DNA from: Finegoldia magna
Lineage (GTDB): Bacteria > Bacillota > Clostridia > Tissierellales > Peptoniphilaceae
Length of the DNA: 48,539 nt
Assembly: GCF_003182075.1 (NCBI RefSeq)
Contig: NZ_QGTH01000017.1
Coordinates: 1 to 48,539, forward strand
Direction of reading: 5' to 3'
Made by a program: the position numbers and the translations under genes. Shown here one piece after another: positions 36,264-45,704 of this stretch; position 1 is the first letter of the stretch, and each line of letters starts with the position of its first letter. The notes beneath the pieces were generated by a model that made no database searches, was not told the DNA's origin, and saw nothing but the letters and a program-made list of their open reading frames with translations.

Positions 36264-38049
36264 TGTAGTCCTCCCTGTAATATTTCGCTTGAGTGTCGAA
36301 CAAATACTTGTACGTTCCACCTTTTTCCATCAATTCTTCGTGAGTTCCACGTTCTTCAATCCCGTTATTTCCAATCAACAAAATGTAATCGCAAAATCTC
36401 GTCGAAGCCATTCTATGAGAAATAAAAATCGATGTGTGGTTTTTCGTTAGTTCATTGTATTTGTTGTACAAGTCCCTTTCTGCCAATGGGTCAAGCGCTG
36501 CTGTTGGCTCATCTAATATCAAAAACTTCGAATTCTTGTACAAAGCTCTCGCAAGAAGTAGTTTTTGAGTTTCTCCACCCGATAAAACCGGTGAATCTTG
36601 GTAGATATATTTTTCAATCGTGTTGAATACACCATTTGGAAATTCCTTAACCTTGTCGTAAAGACCTGCTAATTTCAACACTTCTTCCACGCCTTCCACA
36701 TCATCTGTAGATTTTGATTGAGTTACATTCATGTAAATAGTTTCTGGCAATATCGAATAATCTTGGAACACCGCAGAGAAAATCTCGTAATATTTTCTTC
36801 TGTTGAGTTCTCTCAAATCAATTCCATTGACAAGCACACGACCCTCTGTTGGATCCAAAAATCCTATCAAAAGTTTAATCAACGTAGTTTTCCCCGATCC
36901 ATTGAGTCCAACAACAGCGACCTTTTCTTGTGGGTTGACTTGGAAGTTCACATTCTTCAATACATATTCGTCACTACCTGGATATTTATATCCCACATTT
37001 TCGAATTTTATCGTAATATCATCATCAGGATTTAATTCGATTCCTCCGTCTTTTTTGAACTTTTCTTCCAAATCCACAAACTCTCTTACAGTTGCGATGT
37101 CCTTCGCTTCCATAAAAAGCACACTGAGAAAATTGAACAATCTTTGAACATCATAGCCGAATTTTGTTTGTGCGGAAAAAGCCAACAAAAACATACTGGC
37201 ATCGATTTTGCCATTCACTGCAAAATTTATCAAATAATAATATGTAACGGAATTCCTCAAAAGGTTGAACACGCAATCCAAGAAATCTGCTATCAACATT
37301 TTGTTGCCCATTTTGTTCAAGAAATCATCGTACAACACAAAAACGCTGTCGTATATATCGTCCAGCCAATTTCCTAGGCCAAACATTCTGATATCTTTTG
37401 CGTATTCTTGACTGCTCACTGAATAAATGTAGTTGAATTCCTTCTCAAATTTAGCCTGAGTTTTCCTATTATCGTACTTCCATTGTTTAAATTTTTTTGA
37501 ATACAGAAAACTAATCAAACTAGCGATAATCGACACCAAAATTATGAAAATAGGAAGCCTTGCAAGTAAAATCAAATACACACTTGTGCTGATTAATAAA
37601 TACAAAACGTCTTTCATCGTAAGCCAGATATTTTCCGTCGCTACATCATTTCCTTTTAGATTTGTGTTCGCCTTTTCTGATATATCCAACACATTCTTGT
37701 CCAATGTCATCTCATAATCCATCGACAAGAATTTTTCTATACATTGATTCATCAAAATACTTCTTATGTAGATTTTCTTGGACAATATTCTCAAATCCAA
37801 CGACTCTTTTGTCGCTGAACAGACGAAAATCAAAACCGCAAACACAACAACAGTAAGCATAATTGTTGTGAAATCTTGTGAATTTTCAACCATTTTGATA
37901 ATTTGTGGAGTAAAGTACAACTGTAAAATATCAATTCCAGCAGTCGTGATAGCCATAATTATCAGAATGAAAATCAAACTTTTTTGGTTGTTCCACGCAA
38001 GATTGAACATAAATTTTATATTATCATTTGTAGAATATTTTTTATTCAT
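36247..38049 (-). CDS. ABC exporter half-transporter (canonical signature motif)
   Basis: The 600-residue fused permease-ATPase has about six membrane spans in its first 320 residues and a nucleotide-binding domain with Walker A GLNGSGKTT, signature LSGGETQK and Walker B FLILDEPTAALD. It probably pairs with the downstream protein, to which it is translationally coupled, as a heterodimer. GGGAGG precedes the ATG. The 79-base gap to the upstream kinase gene holds a small AAATAC-TCTC-GTATTT hairpin (38077-38092), so the exporter may be transcribed from the two-component operon or from its own promoter. No C39 peptidase domain is attached, so any exported peptide would be processed elsewhere. Confidence 0.92.
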   Translation of the reverse strand: MNKKYSTNDNIKFMFNLAWNNQKSLIFILIIMAITTAGIDILQLYFTPQIIKMVENSQDFTTIMLTVVVFAVLIFVCSATKESLDLRILSKKIYIRSILMNQCIEKFLSMDYEMTLDKNVLDISEKANTNLKGNDVATENIWLTMKDVLYLLISTSVYLILLARLPIFIILVSIIASLISFLYSKKFKQWKYDNRKTQAKFEKEFNYIYSVSSQEYAKDIRMFGLGNWLDDIYDSVFVLYDDFLNKMGNKMLIADFLDCVFNLLRNSVTYYYLINFAVNGKIDASMFLLAFSAQTKFGYDVQRLFNFLSVLFMEAKDIATVREFVDLEEKFKKDGGIELNPDDDITIKFENVGYKYPGSDEYVLKNVNFQVNPQEKVAVVGLNGSGKTTLIKLLIGFLDPTEGRVLVNGIDLRELNRRKYYEIFSAVFQDYSILPETIYMNVTQSKSTDDVEGVEEVLKLAGLYDKVKEFPNGVFNTIEKYIYQDSPVLSGGETQKLLLARALYKNSKFLILDEPTAALDPLAERDLYNKYNELTKNHTSIFISHRMASTRFCDYILLIGNNGIEERGTHEELMEKGGTYKYLFDTQAKYYREDYNAKES

Positions 38050-38128
38050 AACTACCTCCCAATAATATATTAACCGAAATACTCTCGTATTTACGTTTTA
38101 GGGATAAGCACATCAAAAACAGGGATGA

Positions 38129-38794
38129 CTATATCAAAATCTCCGTCGTAAAAGCATTGTCCTCTGAATTTCTGTTGATGTAACCGTCGTATTTGTCGAC
38201 GATTTCGTCGATACTGATAAGTCCCAGACCTCTGTTCTCGCCCTTTGTCGATTTGAAAATTCTGCCAAACTTCTCCTGTTTTTTGCTACTTGTCTTGTTA
38301 GTAAATGAAATGTACAATTTATTGCCCTTCATATCCATATAAATCCTGATAAATCTGTCCTCTTCTGTCAAATTTCTCACCGATTCAATCGCATTGTCGA
38401 ACAAATTCCCAATAATCGTCGCCAAATCAATATCTTTTATATCCAAAATATTCGAAATCTTGCAGTCGGCAATGCATTTTATATTTTCATTAGTCGCCAT
38501 AGTTATCTTGGAATTCAAAATAGCATCCGCCATCCTATTTCCAGTTCTAATCACAGGTGCTATTGAATGCAAATTCTCATCCAAATTATCCAAGTAGTTC
38601 TTGATAGATTCCATATCATTTTCAGCAACAAAAGAGCGCAAAGTTTGCAAGTGATTTCTGTAATTGTGGCGAAATTTTCTGATATCGCGGTACATATTCT
38701 CCACTTCTTGATAATGAGTGTTCAACAGTTGTTGTTGATATTCAAAAATATCTTTTTTTGAAAATAAAATCCTAATTTTACTCAAAAATCTCAT
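38129..38794 (-). CDS. Short GHKL-type sensor histidine kinase lacking a membrane sensor
   Basis: The 221-residue protein consists only of the kinase core of an AgrC/ComD-type protein: a DHp helix with the likely phosphoacceptor His in KFRHNYRNHLQTL (residues 39-50), the N box LFDNAIES and the G box GRGLGLIS-like ENRGLGLISI. AgrC-type kinases usually carry six membrane spans in front, about 200 residues; here none precede, and only 7 bases separate the start from the stop of the regulator gene, so no sensor was missed. AGGTGAG precedes the ATG. It is paired with the LytTR regulator upstream. It might sense a cytoplasmic signal, or dimerise with another membrane kinase. Confidence 0.85.
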   Translation of the reverse strand: MRFLSKIRILFSKKDIFEYQQQLLNTHYQEVENMYRDIRKFRHNYRNHLQTLRSFVAENDMESIKNYLDNLDENLHSIAPVIRTGNRMADAILNSKITMATNENIKCIADCKISNILDIKDIDLATIIGNLFDNAIESVRNLTEEDRFIRIYMDMKGNKLYISFTNKTSSKKQEKFGRIFKSTKGENRGLGLISIDEIVDKYDGYINRNSEDNAFTTEILI

Positions 38795-38801
38795 ATCTCA
38801 C

Positions 38802-39497
38802 CTAATAAAACTCAATAATTTTTCTGTTAAGCTCGTTGAACTTCGCCTTTGACAACAAAAATTTGCTATCATCTTCCAACAAAACATAATCCTTCTTTGT
38901 TTCTGCGATTTTTTCAATATTAATAATTTCCGAACGACTCACCTTGAAAAACCTATCATCCAACATATCCAATAGTTGTGTCAACGTCATCCTAATTCTG
39001 TAACTTTTATTTTGTGCAAAAATATCCACGTAATTTTTGTCCGAAATACAACTTAAGATATCCTTCAACAAAATCTTCGTATTAATCCCGTTGTCTTTTA
39101 CGATAATGAACTTCTCCTTATTGTTCATTTGATTGGTCGCCTTGTCCAAAAGTTCGAAAAGTTTCTCCTTTTTTATAGGCTTAATCAAAAAATTCAAAGC
39201 ATTGACATCGTATCCGTATCCGATATATTCTGGATAACCACTTATGAAAATAATCTGAATATCGGAATTTTTCTCACGAATTCTCTTGGATAATTCCACG
39301 CCATTAATTTTTTTCATCTCAACATCCAACAACAAAATATCTATATAATCATTTTCATCGTTATTGAATATAAAATTCTCACCAGATGAAAAAAGCTTAG
39401 TCTTCAAATCGATTTTGTTGATATCCGCCCATTCTTCGCAGTATTTTGCATACAAATTTCTTATATTTTCTTCGTCATCTACGATTGCAATATTCAT
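38802..39497 (-). CDS. LytTR-family response regulator
   Basis: The 231-residue protein has a receiver domain (MNIAIVDDEENIRNLY, phospho-acceptor Asp in DILLLDVEMKKING, Lys in FLIKPIKK) and a C-terminal LytTR DNA-binding domain (about 135-231, including VDIFAQNKSYRIRMTLTQLLDML and FFKVSRSEIINIEKI). This is the AgrA/ComE type that binds direct repeats upstream of targets. The frame opens at 39560, but AGAGGTG lies before the ATG at 39495-39497. It is first in an operon with the short kinase and probably controls the ABC pair downstream. Confidence 0.92.
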   Translation of the reverse strand: MNIAIVDDEENIRNLYAKYCEEWADINKIDLKTKLFSSGENFIFNNDENDYIDILLLDVEMKKINGVELSKRIREKNSDIQIIFISGYPEYIGYGYDVNALNFLIKPIKKEKLFELLDKATNQMNNKEKFIIVKDNGINTKILLKDILSCISDKNYVDIFAQNKSYRIRMTLTQLLDMLDDRFFKVSRSEIINIEKIAETKKDYVLLEDDSKFLLSKAKFNELNRKIIEFY

Positions 39498-39513
39498 AAC
39501 ACACCTCTGTAAT

Positions 39514-39524
39514 ATTTTATCACA
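39514..39524 (-). promoter_or_regulatory. Extended -10 promoter of the LytTR/kinase genes
   Basis: Minus-strand TGTGATAAAAT, identical to the 11-mer at 4998-5008, about 20 bases before the ATG. Confidence 0.55.
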
Positions 39525-39548
39525 ATAAATTATTTTCAAATAAAAAAA

Positions 39549-39575
39549 AGCTACTGACACCTTGTGCCAATAGCT
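39549..39575 (-). terminator. Terminator of galU
   Basis: On the minus strand AGCTATTGGCAC pairs with GTGTCAGTAGCT (two mismatches) around AAG and is followed by T8. Confidence 0.85.
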
Positions 39576-39580
39576 AATAA

Positions 39581-40444
39581 TTATTTTTCTCGTAAAAACT
39601 CCAACAATTCGTCCTTTATTTTCTCATCATGAAGTGCAAAATCAACCGTAGCCTTCACAAAACCAAGCTTGTTACCTACATCATATCTCTTGCCGATAAA
39701 ATCATACGCAATCATCTTGCGTTTTTCGGCTAACTTGTTCAAAGCATCAGTCAATTGAATTTCGTTATTCTTGCCAGGTTTTGTTTCGTGAAGAATCGGA
39801 AAAATATCTGGCGTTACAATGTATCTTCCAAGAATTGCCAAGTTAGTTGTAGCCTCTTCACGACTTGGTTTTTCAACCAACGACTCAACCTCAGTAATTC
39901 TATCCGAAGTCTTCACACCATTCACAATCCCGTACTTATCGACATCATCCCACGAAACTTCTTGCACACCCAAAACCGGCGCCTCTTTCTTTTCGTAAAT
40001 ATCAGCCATTTGTTTGATACAAGGAAGCTCATCAGAAGTATTGTAGATAATATCATCACCCAACAAAATCGCAAAAGGCTCATCACCAACAAAACTTTCT
40101 GCGTATTTTATCGCATCTCCAAGACCGTTTTTCTTCTTCTGTCTAATAGTGTAAATGTTCGCCATCTTCGAAAGCTCGTGAATTTCTCGTGATATCTCCG
40201 AAGACTTCTTGTTCAATTCGTATTCCAATTCGAAATTCACATCAAAATAATCCTCGATAGATCCCTTATCCTTGCTTATAATAATCAAAATATCCGTAAT
40301 TCCAGAATCCACAACCTCCTTTACAATATGATGCAAAGTTGGTTTGTCGTAGATTGGAAGCATCTCCTTCGGAACAGATTTCGATGCAGGAAGCATCCTC
40401 GTACCAAAACCCGCCGCAGGAATAACCGCTTTTCTTACCTTCAT
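39581..40444 (-). CDS. galU: UTP-glucose-1-phosphate uridylyltransferase
   Basis: GalU makes UDP-glucose from UTP and glucose-1-phosphate for glycolipid, wall polymer and capsule synthesis. The nucleotide-binding start VRKAVIPAAGFGTRMLPASKSVPKEMLP, then YGIVNGVK, VEKPSREEA and GNKLGFVKA, are typical. The length is 287 residues. A GTG at 40450 in frame is possible, but GAGGAG fits the ATG at 40442-40444. It is monocistronic: a terminator follows, and upstream lies the long gene-free region at 40445-41142. Confidence 0.95.
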   Translation of the reverse strand: MKVRKAVIPAAGFGTRMLPASKSVPKEMLPIYDKPTLHHIVKEVVDSGITDILIIISKDKGSIEDYFDVNFELEYELNKKSSEISREIHELSKMANIYTIRQKKKNGLGDAIKYAESFVGDEPFAILLGDDIIYNTSDELPCIKQMADIYEKKEAPVLGVQEVSWDDVDKYGIVNGVKTSDRITEVESLVEKPSREEATTNLAILGRYIVTPDIFPILHETKPGKNNEIQLTDALNKLAEKRKMIAYDFIGKRYDVGNKLGFVKATVDFALHDEKIKDELLEFLREK

Positions 40445-40684
40445 TGTCACTCCTCGTGTTATAATTTTACGCCATAAATCATTTGTCTCTAATAATATTG
40501 TAACAAGAAATGTTGATTTTTGCTATAAGGGGCGTGTAGATAGGTTCAAAGTTGCAGGATTTTGAAGTTGCGTATGCTATCAAAAAGTGCAAAACCGATT
40601 TGCGCACTCCCTCTTTTGATTCTTGCTGTGATAATTTCAAAAGCTTGTCCATGAAATAAAAGCAGATTACTGCATTTGCTAAGA

Positions 40685-41098
40685 ATATCGTCTGGAGAAA
40701 ATAATCAAAAATCCAAGCGAAATGACCCGTCAAAAATCTCACTCGTGCCAGCCGAAGGCGCACTTGAGATTTTAGGGGCATGAGCGTTAGGATTTTTTTA
40801 TTTTTGTAAGCCAGATATTCGTGCAAATCAGTTTTTCTGCTTTTCTATTAATATATATAGTGTTGGCAATTTTCTCCCTCGTTATACAATTTTTCCATTT
40901 TTTGTTATGGTAGCGGAAATAAAGTCGCGGCACAAGGATACGGAATAAAAGTCGTAACACGCATCGTCTGGCTTACGAAAATTGGCAAATTCTAATCTCG
41001 AAATTCTAAAATCTCAAACTCGTGCTACGCACTCAGACAATGAGATTTTTTAACGAATTTCTTCGATTGAATTTGGCACAATTTTCTCCAGATGACTC
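40685..41098. repeat. Large imperfect inverted repeat in the galU-clpB intergenic region
   Basis: The region 40445-41142 (about 700 bases) holds no convincing gene. Within it, two copies of a roughly 150-base sequence face each other around a centre near 40891: left arm about 40685-40840, right arm about 40940-41098. Matching blocks in the same order are CTGGAGAAAAT (40692-40702) with ATTTTCTCCAG (41081-41091), a hairpin AAAATCTCA...TGAGATTTT in each arm (40733-40773 and 41008-41049), and GTAAGCCAGA (from 40807) with TCTGGCTTAC (from 40968). Paired coordinates sum to the same value, as an inverted duplication requires. It could be a short mobile repeat (MITE/REP-like) or a structured RNA. Confidence 0.7.
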
Positions 41099-41142
41099 GC
41101 TTAGTTACGAGCTTTTATTATGAGTGCTACAATTTAAAAAAA

Positions 41143-41164
41143 ATAGGCAACCCCCGTTGCCTAT
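41143..41164 (-). terminator. Terminator of dnaJ-clpB
   Basis: On the minus strand ATAGGCAAC-GGGG-GTTGCCTAT is followed by T8. Confidence 0.95.
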
Positions 41165-41174
41165 TCTCCAAAAT

Positions 41175-43760
41175 CTATTTCTTTTTAATTCCCAATTCAC
41201 CATCTACATTTGTAATAACGACAGTGTCTTTGTCAGTTACAGTACCTTTTATCAATTCACGTCCGAGTTTTGTTTCGACGTTGGATTCGATATATCTCTT
41301 AACTGGTCTTGCACCGTACAATACATCGTATGCTTTGTAGATAATCAAATCTTCTGCGGATTCGTCGATTTCGATAGTGATTTGTCTGTCTTCCAATTGT
41401 TTTTGCAACAATGAAACTTGTTTTTCAATAATCTTGTAGATGTCTTGTTTTGTCAAAGGTTTGAACATTACGATATCGTCTATTCTGTTCAAAAATTCTG
41501 GTTTGAATCGCACTTTCAATTCATCCATTACAGAATTTCTGCTTTCATCAGAAATATTTCCGCTGTCGTCAATTCCTTCAATCAAATCCATCGAGCCAAT
41601 GTTACTTGTCATAATAATGATCGTGTTTTTGAAGTCGACAGTTCTACCTTTGTTGTCTGTCAAACGTCCGTCATCCAAAACTTGCAACAAAATGTTGAAC
41701 ACATCTGGATGTGCTTTTTCTATTTCGTCGAACAAAATCACTGAGTATGGTTTTCTTCTGACAGCTTCAGTTAGTTGACCACCTTCATCGTAGCCAACGT
41801 ATCCTGGAGGCGCTCCGACAAGTCTACTTACTGCGTGTTTTTCCATATATTCTGACATATCAATACGAATCAAATTCTTTTCGTCATCAAACATATTTTC
41901 AGTCAAAGCTTTTGCAAGTTCTGTCTTACCAACACCAGTTGGTCCAAGGAATATAAATGAACCGATTGGTCTGTTGAGCGATTTCAAACCGCTTCTAGCC
42001 CTGATGATTGCATCAGTCACAGCAGTTACAGCTTCATCTTGTCCCACAACTCTCTTGTGTAACAACTTATCCATATTCAAAATCTTGTCACGTTCTGTTT
42101 CCACTAATTTTGTCACAGGAATTGATGTCCACTTGCTCACAACTTCTGCGATTTCATCTTCAGTTACGCTTTCTTTTATAATTGAACTGTCGTCTTCGTC
42201 CATTTTCTTGTTCAATTCTTCAAGCTTGTTTTCAAGTTCAACTAATTTTCCGTATTTTAATTCAGACAATTTTTCAAAATCATATTTTCTTTGAGCTTCT
42301 TCCATTTCGTGTTTTACGGCTTCGATTTCAGATTTTGTGTCCTTGATTTCGTCGACCTTGGATTTTTGTTGAGTCCATTCCATATACATCGCATCAAACT
42401 CGTTTTTAGTATCTTGCAATTCTTTTTCCAAATTTTCGAGTCTGATTTTACTCATTTCATCGTCTTCTTTGTTCAAAGCAGCACGTTCGATTTCAAGTTG
42501 CAATATTTTTCTCTTAGTTTCGTCGATGCTTTCAGGCATAGAATCAATCTCAGTTCTAACCATAGCACTTGCTTCGTCCATCAAATCAATAGCCTTGTCT
42601 GGCAAAAATCTGTCAGTAATATATCTATCCGACAAAGTTGCCGCAGCGATTACAGCATTGTCAGTGATTTTAATTCCGTGATAAATCTCGTATTTGTCCT
42701 TAATACCACGCAATATCGAAATCGTGTCTTCTACTGAAGGTTCTTCAACCAAAACTTTTTGGAACCTTCTTTCCAACGCGCCATCTGTTTCGATGTATTT
42801 TCTATATTCATCCAACGTTGTAGCGCCGATTGTTCTTATTTCACCACGTGCTAACATTGGCTTCAACAAGTTTGCTGCATCCATTGCGCCTTCTGATTTT
42901 CCAGCTCCGACCAAAGTGTGAATTTCGTCGATAAACATAATGATTTTGCCGTCAGATTCTGCCACTTCTTTTAGAACAGCCTTCAATCTTTCTTCAAATT
43001 CTCCTCTGAATTTCGCACCGGCAATCAAACTTCCCATGTCCAATGCAAAAATAGATTTGTTTCTCAAAGTTTCTGGAACATCGTCATTGACAATTCTAAG
43101 CGCCAAACCTTCCACAATCGCAGTCTTACCAACACCAGGTTGACCAATCAACACTGGATTGTTCTTCGTCCTACGACTCAAAATCCTAACGCTGTGTCTG
43201 ATTTCATCGTCACGACCGATAACTGGATCAAGTTTGCCTTCTTTCGCCAAATCAGTCAAATTACGACCGTATTTTGTCAACACATCAGTTGTATCTTCTG
43301 GATTATCAGAATCTATCTTTTGATTTCCCCTCAAATCCTTCAAATTAGATGCAAAGTTTTGCTTGTTGACATTATAATCTTTCAACAAAACTGCACTAAC
43401 AGTGTTTTTTTCTCCTAAAATACTCATAAAAATATGTTCCACTGACACGAAACTGTCTCCCATTGACTTAGCTTCGTCCTCTGCTTTCAACAAAATTCTT
43501 TGGAAAGCAGTGCTTGGATACACACTCGATTGACTGTCGTTTTTAGGAAGAGAATCTATTTTTTTATTAAAAGCGCTCACAACTTTTTTGTAATCTGCGC
43601 CCAATTTTTGAATAGTCTTTGCAACTATTGAATCTGAATCAGACAACAACGCATAGCTCAAATGAACATCCGTAACTTCTGGATTGCCCAATTTTATCGC
43701 AGTATTTTGCGCATCTTGAATTGCTTGAACAGATTTTTGTGTGAATTTGTTTAAATCCAT
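41175..43760 (-). CDS. clpB: ATP-dependent disaggregase ClpB
   Basis: ClpB is a hexameric AAA+ machine that dissolves protein aggregates together with DnaK/DnaJ. The 861-residue protein has an N domain ([17 protein letters not shown]), AAA-1 with Walker [10 protein letters not shown] and Walker [10 protein letters not shown], a long charged coiled-coil M domain (about 400-530), AAA-2 with Walker [10 protein letters not shown] and the pore region [13 protein letters not shown], plus the C-terminal domain. The full length and M domain separate it from ClpC/ClpA. It is cotranscribed with the upstream DnaJ-like gene (18-base gap) from a promoter overlapped by a CtsR-type box. Confidence 0.97.
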   Translation of the reverse strand: MDLNKFTQKSVQAIQDAQNTAIKLGNPEVTDVHLSYALLSDSDSIVAKTIQKLGADYKKVVSAFNKKIDSLPKNDSQSSVYPSTAFQRILLKAEDEAKSMGDSFVSVEHIFMSILGEKNTVSAVLLKDYNVNKQNFASNLKDLRGNQKIDSDNPEDTTDVLTKYGRNLTDLAKEGKLDPVIGRDDEIRHSVRILSRRTKNNPVLIGQPGVGKTAIVEGLALRIVNDDVPETLRNKSIFALDMGSLIAGAKFRGEFEERLKAVLKEVAESDGKIIMFIDEIHTLVGAGKSEGAMDAANLLKPMLARGEIRTIGATTLDEYRKYIETDGALERRFQKVLVEEPSVEDTISILRGIKDKYEIYHGIKITDNAVIAAATLSDRYITDRFLPDKAIDLMDEASAMVRTEIDSMPESIDETKRKILQLEIERAALNKEDDEMSKIRLENLEKELQDTKNEFDAMYMEWTQQKSKVDEIKDTKSEIEAVKHEMEEAQRKYDFEKLSELKYGKLVELENKLEELNKKMDEDDSSIIKESVTEDEIAEVVSKWTSIPVTKLVETERDKILNMDKLLHKRVVGQDEAVTAVTDAIIRARSGLKSLNRPIGSFIFLGPTGVGKTELAKALTENMFDDEKNLIRIDMSEYMEKHAVSRLVGAPPGYVGYDEGGQLTEAVRRKPYSVILFDEIEKAHPDVFNILLQVLDDGRLTDNKGRTVDFKNTIIIMTSNIGSMDLIEGIDDSGNISDESRNSVMDELKVRFKPEFLNRIDDIVMFKPLTKQDIYKIIEKQVSLLQKQLEDRQITIEIDESAEDLIIYKAYDVLYGARPVKRYIESNVETKLGRELIKGTVTDKDTVVITNVDGELGIKKK

Positions 43761-43778
43761 AATCCTTACCTCCTAACA

Positions 43779-44723
43779 TTATTCAGAAATATCGTATAAT
43801 TTTTTGTATAATTCTTCTTGTTCTTCGTTTAATTTTGTAGGATTTACAATGGAAATTTCAAGATACAAATCCCCTTTGACACCTTTCATATCCACAAATC
43901 CCTTATCCTTAATTCTAATTCTTTGATTAGCCTTGATATTTTTCGGAATCTTAACCTTGATTCTTTCGCCACTAATCGTTTCAACATTGATGGATTTCCC
44001 AAAATAAGCTTCCCATGGTTTAAGTTCAACCTTCTTGATGATATTGTGATCTTCAAGCTTGTTGTACACATCAACCAGGTTAATCTTCACGTAAATGTCC
44101 CCGTCAACTCCGAACTTTTCGCCCTTGACCTTAATCTTTTTACCAGGCAAAATCCCTTTTGGAACTTTCAAATTCAAGTTGACACTTTTATCTCCAATCA
44201 TAAGTCCCAATCTTTTTTCTACACCGTTGTAGATATCTGATAAGGAAACGGAAATATCTGTGTCATATCTTTGCCTTGGTTGTGATTTTCTTCCAGCATT
44301 TTTGAAACCACCGAAAATATCGGAAAATCCTCCGCCGCTACCTTGTCCACCCGAGAAAAACGCATTGAAAAAGTCCGAGAATCCTCCGCCACTTCCACCT
44401 GTTGTGTAAGTGTACGAACCAGAATTTTTCCCAAATCCGCCAAATCCTCCGAAATTTCCAAAATCGTACGCATTCGGATCGAAGTTTTGTCCGCCTTGGA
44501 AATTATAATTTGATCCGAACATATCGTATTTTTTACGCTTATCTTCGTTACCCAAAACCTCGTAAGCCTCGTTGATTTCTTTGAATTTTTCTTGTGATTT
44601 CTCATCGCCTTTATTTAAATCAGGGTGATATTTCTTGGCGAGTTTTCGGTATGCTTTTTTAATTTCTTGGGAGCTCGCCTTTTTATCCACCCCCAAAACT
44701 TTGTAATAATCTTTATATTCCAT
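43779..44723 (-). CDS. DnaJ-family cochaperone, CbpA type (no zinc finger)
   Basis: The 314-residue protein has an N-terminal J domain ([13 protein letters not shown]...[11 protein letters not shown] with the HPD motif that stimulates DnaK), a Gly/Phe-rich linker (about 75-145) and a DnaJ C-terminal substrate-binding domain. The CxxCxGxG zinc fingers of canonical DnaJ are absent, so this is a class II (CbpA-like) J protein. It is first in an operon with clpB, a logical disaggregation pair. GGGAGG precedes the ATG. Canonical dnaK, dnaJ and grpE are not in the window. Confidence 0.92.
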   Translation of the reverse strand: MEYKDYYKVLGVDKKASSQEIKKAYRKLAKKYHPDLNKGDEKSQEKFKEINEAYEVLGNEDKRKKYDMFGSNYNFQGGQNFDPNAYDFGNFGGFGGFGKNSGSYTYTTGGSGGGFSDFFNAFFSGGQGSGGGFSDIFGGFKNAGRKSQPRQRYDTDISVSLSDIYNGVEKRLGLMIGDKSVNLNLKVPKGILPGKKIKVKGEKFGVDGDIYVKINLVDVYNKLEDHNIIKKVELKPWEAYFGKSINVETISGERIKVKIPKNIKANQRIRIKDKGFVDMKGVKGDLYLEISIVNPTKLNEEQEELYKKLYDISE

Positions 44724-44745
44724 AAAAAACCTCCCATAATTTGTT

Positions 44746-44799
44746 TTTGACTTTCTTTGACCTTGATATTATTATACACCCTTACGAGTGCATAATCAA
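44746..44799 (-). promoter_or_regulatory. dnaJ-clpB promoter with CtsR-type operator
   Basis: On the minus strand TTGATT (44799-44794) and TATAAT (44776-44771) are 17 bases apart. Immediately downstream of the expected start lies GGTCAAA-GAA-AGTCAAA (44762-44746), an exact fit to the CtsR heptad repeat RGTCAAA-NAN-RGTCAAA. CtsR represses clp genes at low temperature in Gram-positive bacteria. No ctsR gene is in the window. Confidence 0.75.
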
Positions 44800-44824
44800 T
44801 AGTATTTTCAATCTTTGCAATTTC

Positions 44825-44851
44825 TTTGACTTTTAAATTTTATCTTTGACT
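44825..44851 (-). promoter_or_regulatory. Additional CtsR-like half-sites upstream of dnaJ-clpB
   Basis: Two AGTCAAA heptads (44831-44825 and 44851-44845, minus strand) lie 20 bases apart and upstream of the promoter, on the same strand as the main operator. The sequence around them is low in complexity, so their role is uncertain. Confidence 0.3.
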
Positions 44852-44888
44852 TTTGATTTTGATTTTTTGTTTTGATTCTAAAATTAAA

Positions 44889-45554
44889 TCATATCCATAT
44901 GGAATGATCCTTGCCACTTCCCACTTCGAAATGGTATTTCACAATTCCCAAATCAACCTTTGCTGACGGAGCAAATTTCGCCTTTGCCTTAACTTTATCA
45001 TCAACCAAAGTCAACATAAATTTTTGTTGATTAATCGCAGTCGGAGCATTAAGTGCACAATCGACACCATCCTTGAACCATTGTGGCGAATTATCACTCA
45101 CATTTGACACTTGTCTTGGAAGTTTACTCTTGTGATTGTAACCCCAGTTTTGAGGAATACCGAACGCAATCACAATTACCAAGTTTTCGTTTGGTTCTAT
45201 GTATTTTTTAATATTCTTCTTATTATATGTAAGAGCAACCCAGCACGAACCCAAACCCAAATTCATAAGTTCCATCACAAGCTTCTCGCCGTAATATCCG
45301 CAAGTCTCGCTCAAATCATTGCCTACACCCTTCATAATCAGAAAATTATTCACATTCTCAAACTTTCCGTACTTGGCAAGCTTTGAATTAAAACCTTCCT
45401 TATCATCAAACACAGCCCTTATATTCAAATTCGACTCATGATTAACCTCGTCAACCTTCTGTTCAATAATCTTCTTCACAGAAGAATCAATCTCTTCATT
45501 TATGTATTTTCTAACAGAATGCCTCTTGTGCATCAACTCTAAAATATCCACCAT
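44889..45554 (-). CDS. Nitroreductase-family protein (TM1586-like)
   Basis: The 221-residue protein has the flavin nitroreductase opening MVDILELMHKRHSVRKYINEEI, with the RHSVRKY phosphate-binding stretch, and a later block LVMELMNLGLGSCWVALTYN. The C-terminal half (QWFKDGVDCALNAPTAINQQKFML) repeats the Ala-Pro-Thr-x-x-N-Q-Q motif. A single chain with two halves fits the TM1586-type nitroreductase family. It probably uses FMN and NAD(P)H; the substrate is unknown. The frame opens at 45629, but GAGGGGG precedes the ATG at 45552-45554. It is monocistronic. Confidence 0.82.
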   Translation of the reverse strand: MVDILELMHKRHSVRKYINEEIDSSVKKIIEQKVDEVNHESNLNIRAVFDDKEGFNSKLAKYGKFENVNNFLIMKGVGNDLSETCGYYGEKLVMELMNLGLGSCWVALTYNKKNIKKYIEPNENLVIVIAFGIPQNWGYNHKSKLPRQVSNVSDNSPQWFKDGVDCALNAPTAINQQKFMLTLVDDKVKAKAKFAPSAKVDLGIVKYHFEVGSGKDHSIWI

Positions 45555-45584
45555 GTCCCCCTCATTAAAATATATACTTATTAT

Positions 45585-45595
45585 AATATACCACA
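45585..45595 (-). promoter_or_regulatory. Extended -10 promoter of the nitroreductase gene
   Basis: Minus-strand TGTGGTATATT, same class as at 12193-12203, 30 bases before the ATG. Confidence 0.5.
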
Positions 45596-45653
45596 AATCA
45601 CGAAAATTCACGCACCACCACGCATACAATTAAATATTTCCACACAAACAAAA

Positions 45654-45673
45654 ATGGAATCCACCGATTCCAT
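45654..45673 (-). terminator. Terminator of the sigma-factor gene
   Basis: Minus-strand ATGGAATC-GGTG-GATTCCAT is followed by T5. Confidence 0.88.
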
Positions 45674-45704
45674 CTATATTAACCCACCACTCCACACCCA
45701 AAGC

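Noticed and set aside
40479-40826. Minus-strand 115-codon open frame between galU and clpB
   Set aside because: It runs through one arm of the inverted repeat, lacks a ribosome binding site and a family signature, and its composition (many Arg/Leu from hairpin sequence) fits non-coding DNA read by chance.
44724-44888. CIRCE (HrcA) operator upstream of dnaJ-clpB
   Set aside because: No TTAGCACTC-N9-GAGTGCTAA dyad is present; the CtsR-type heptads explain the site better.
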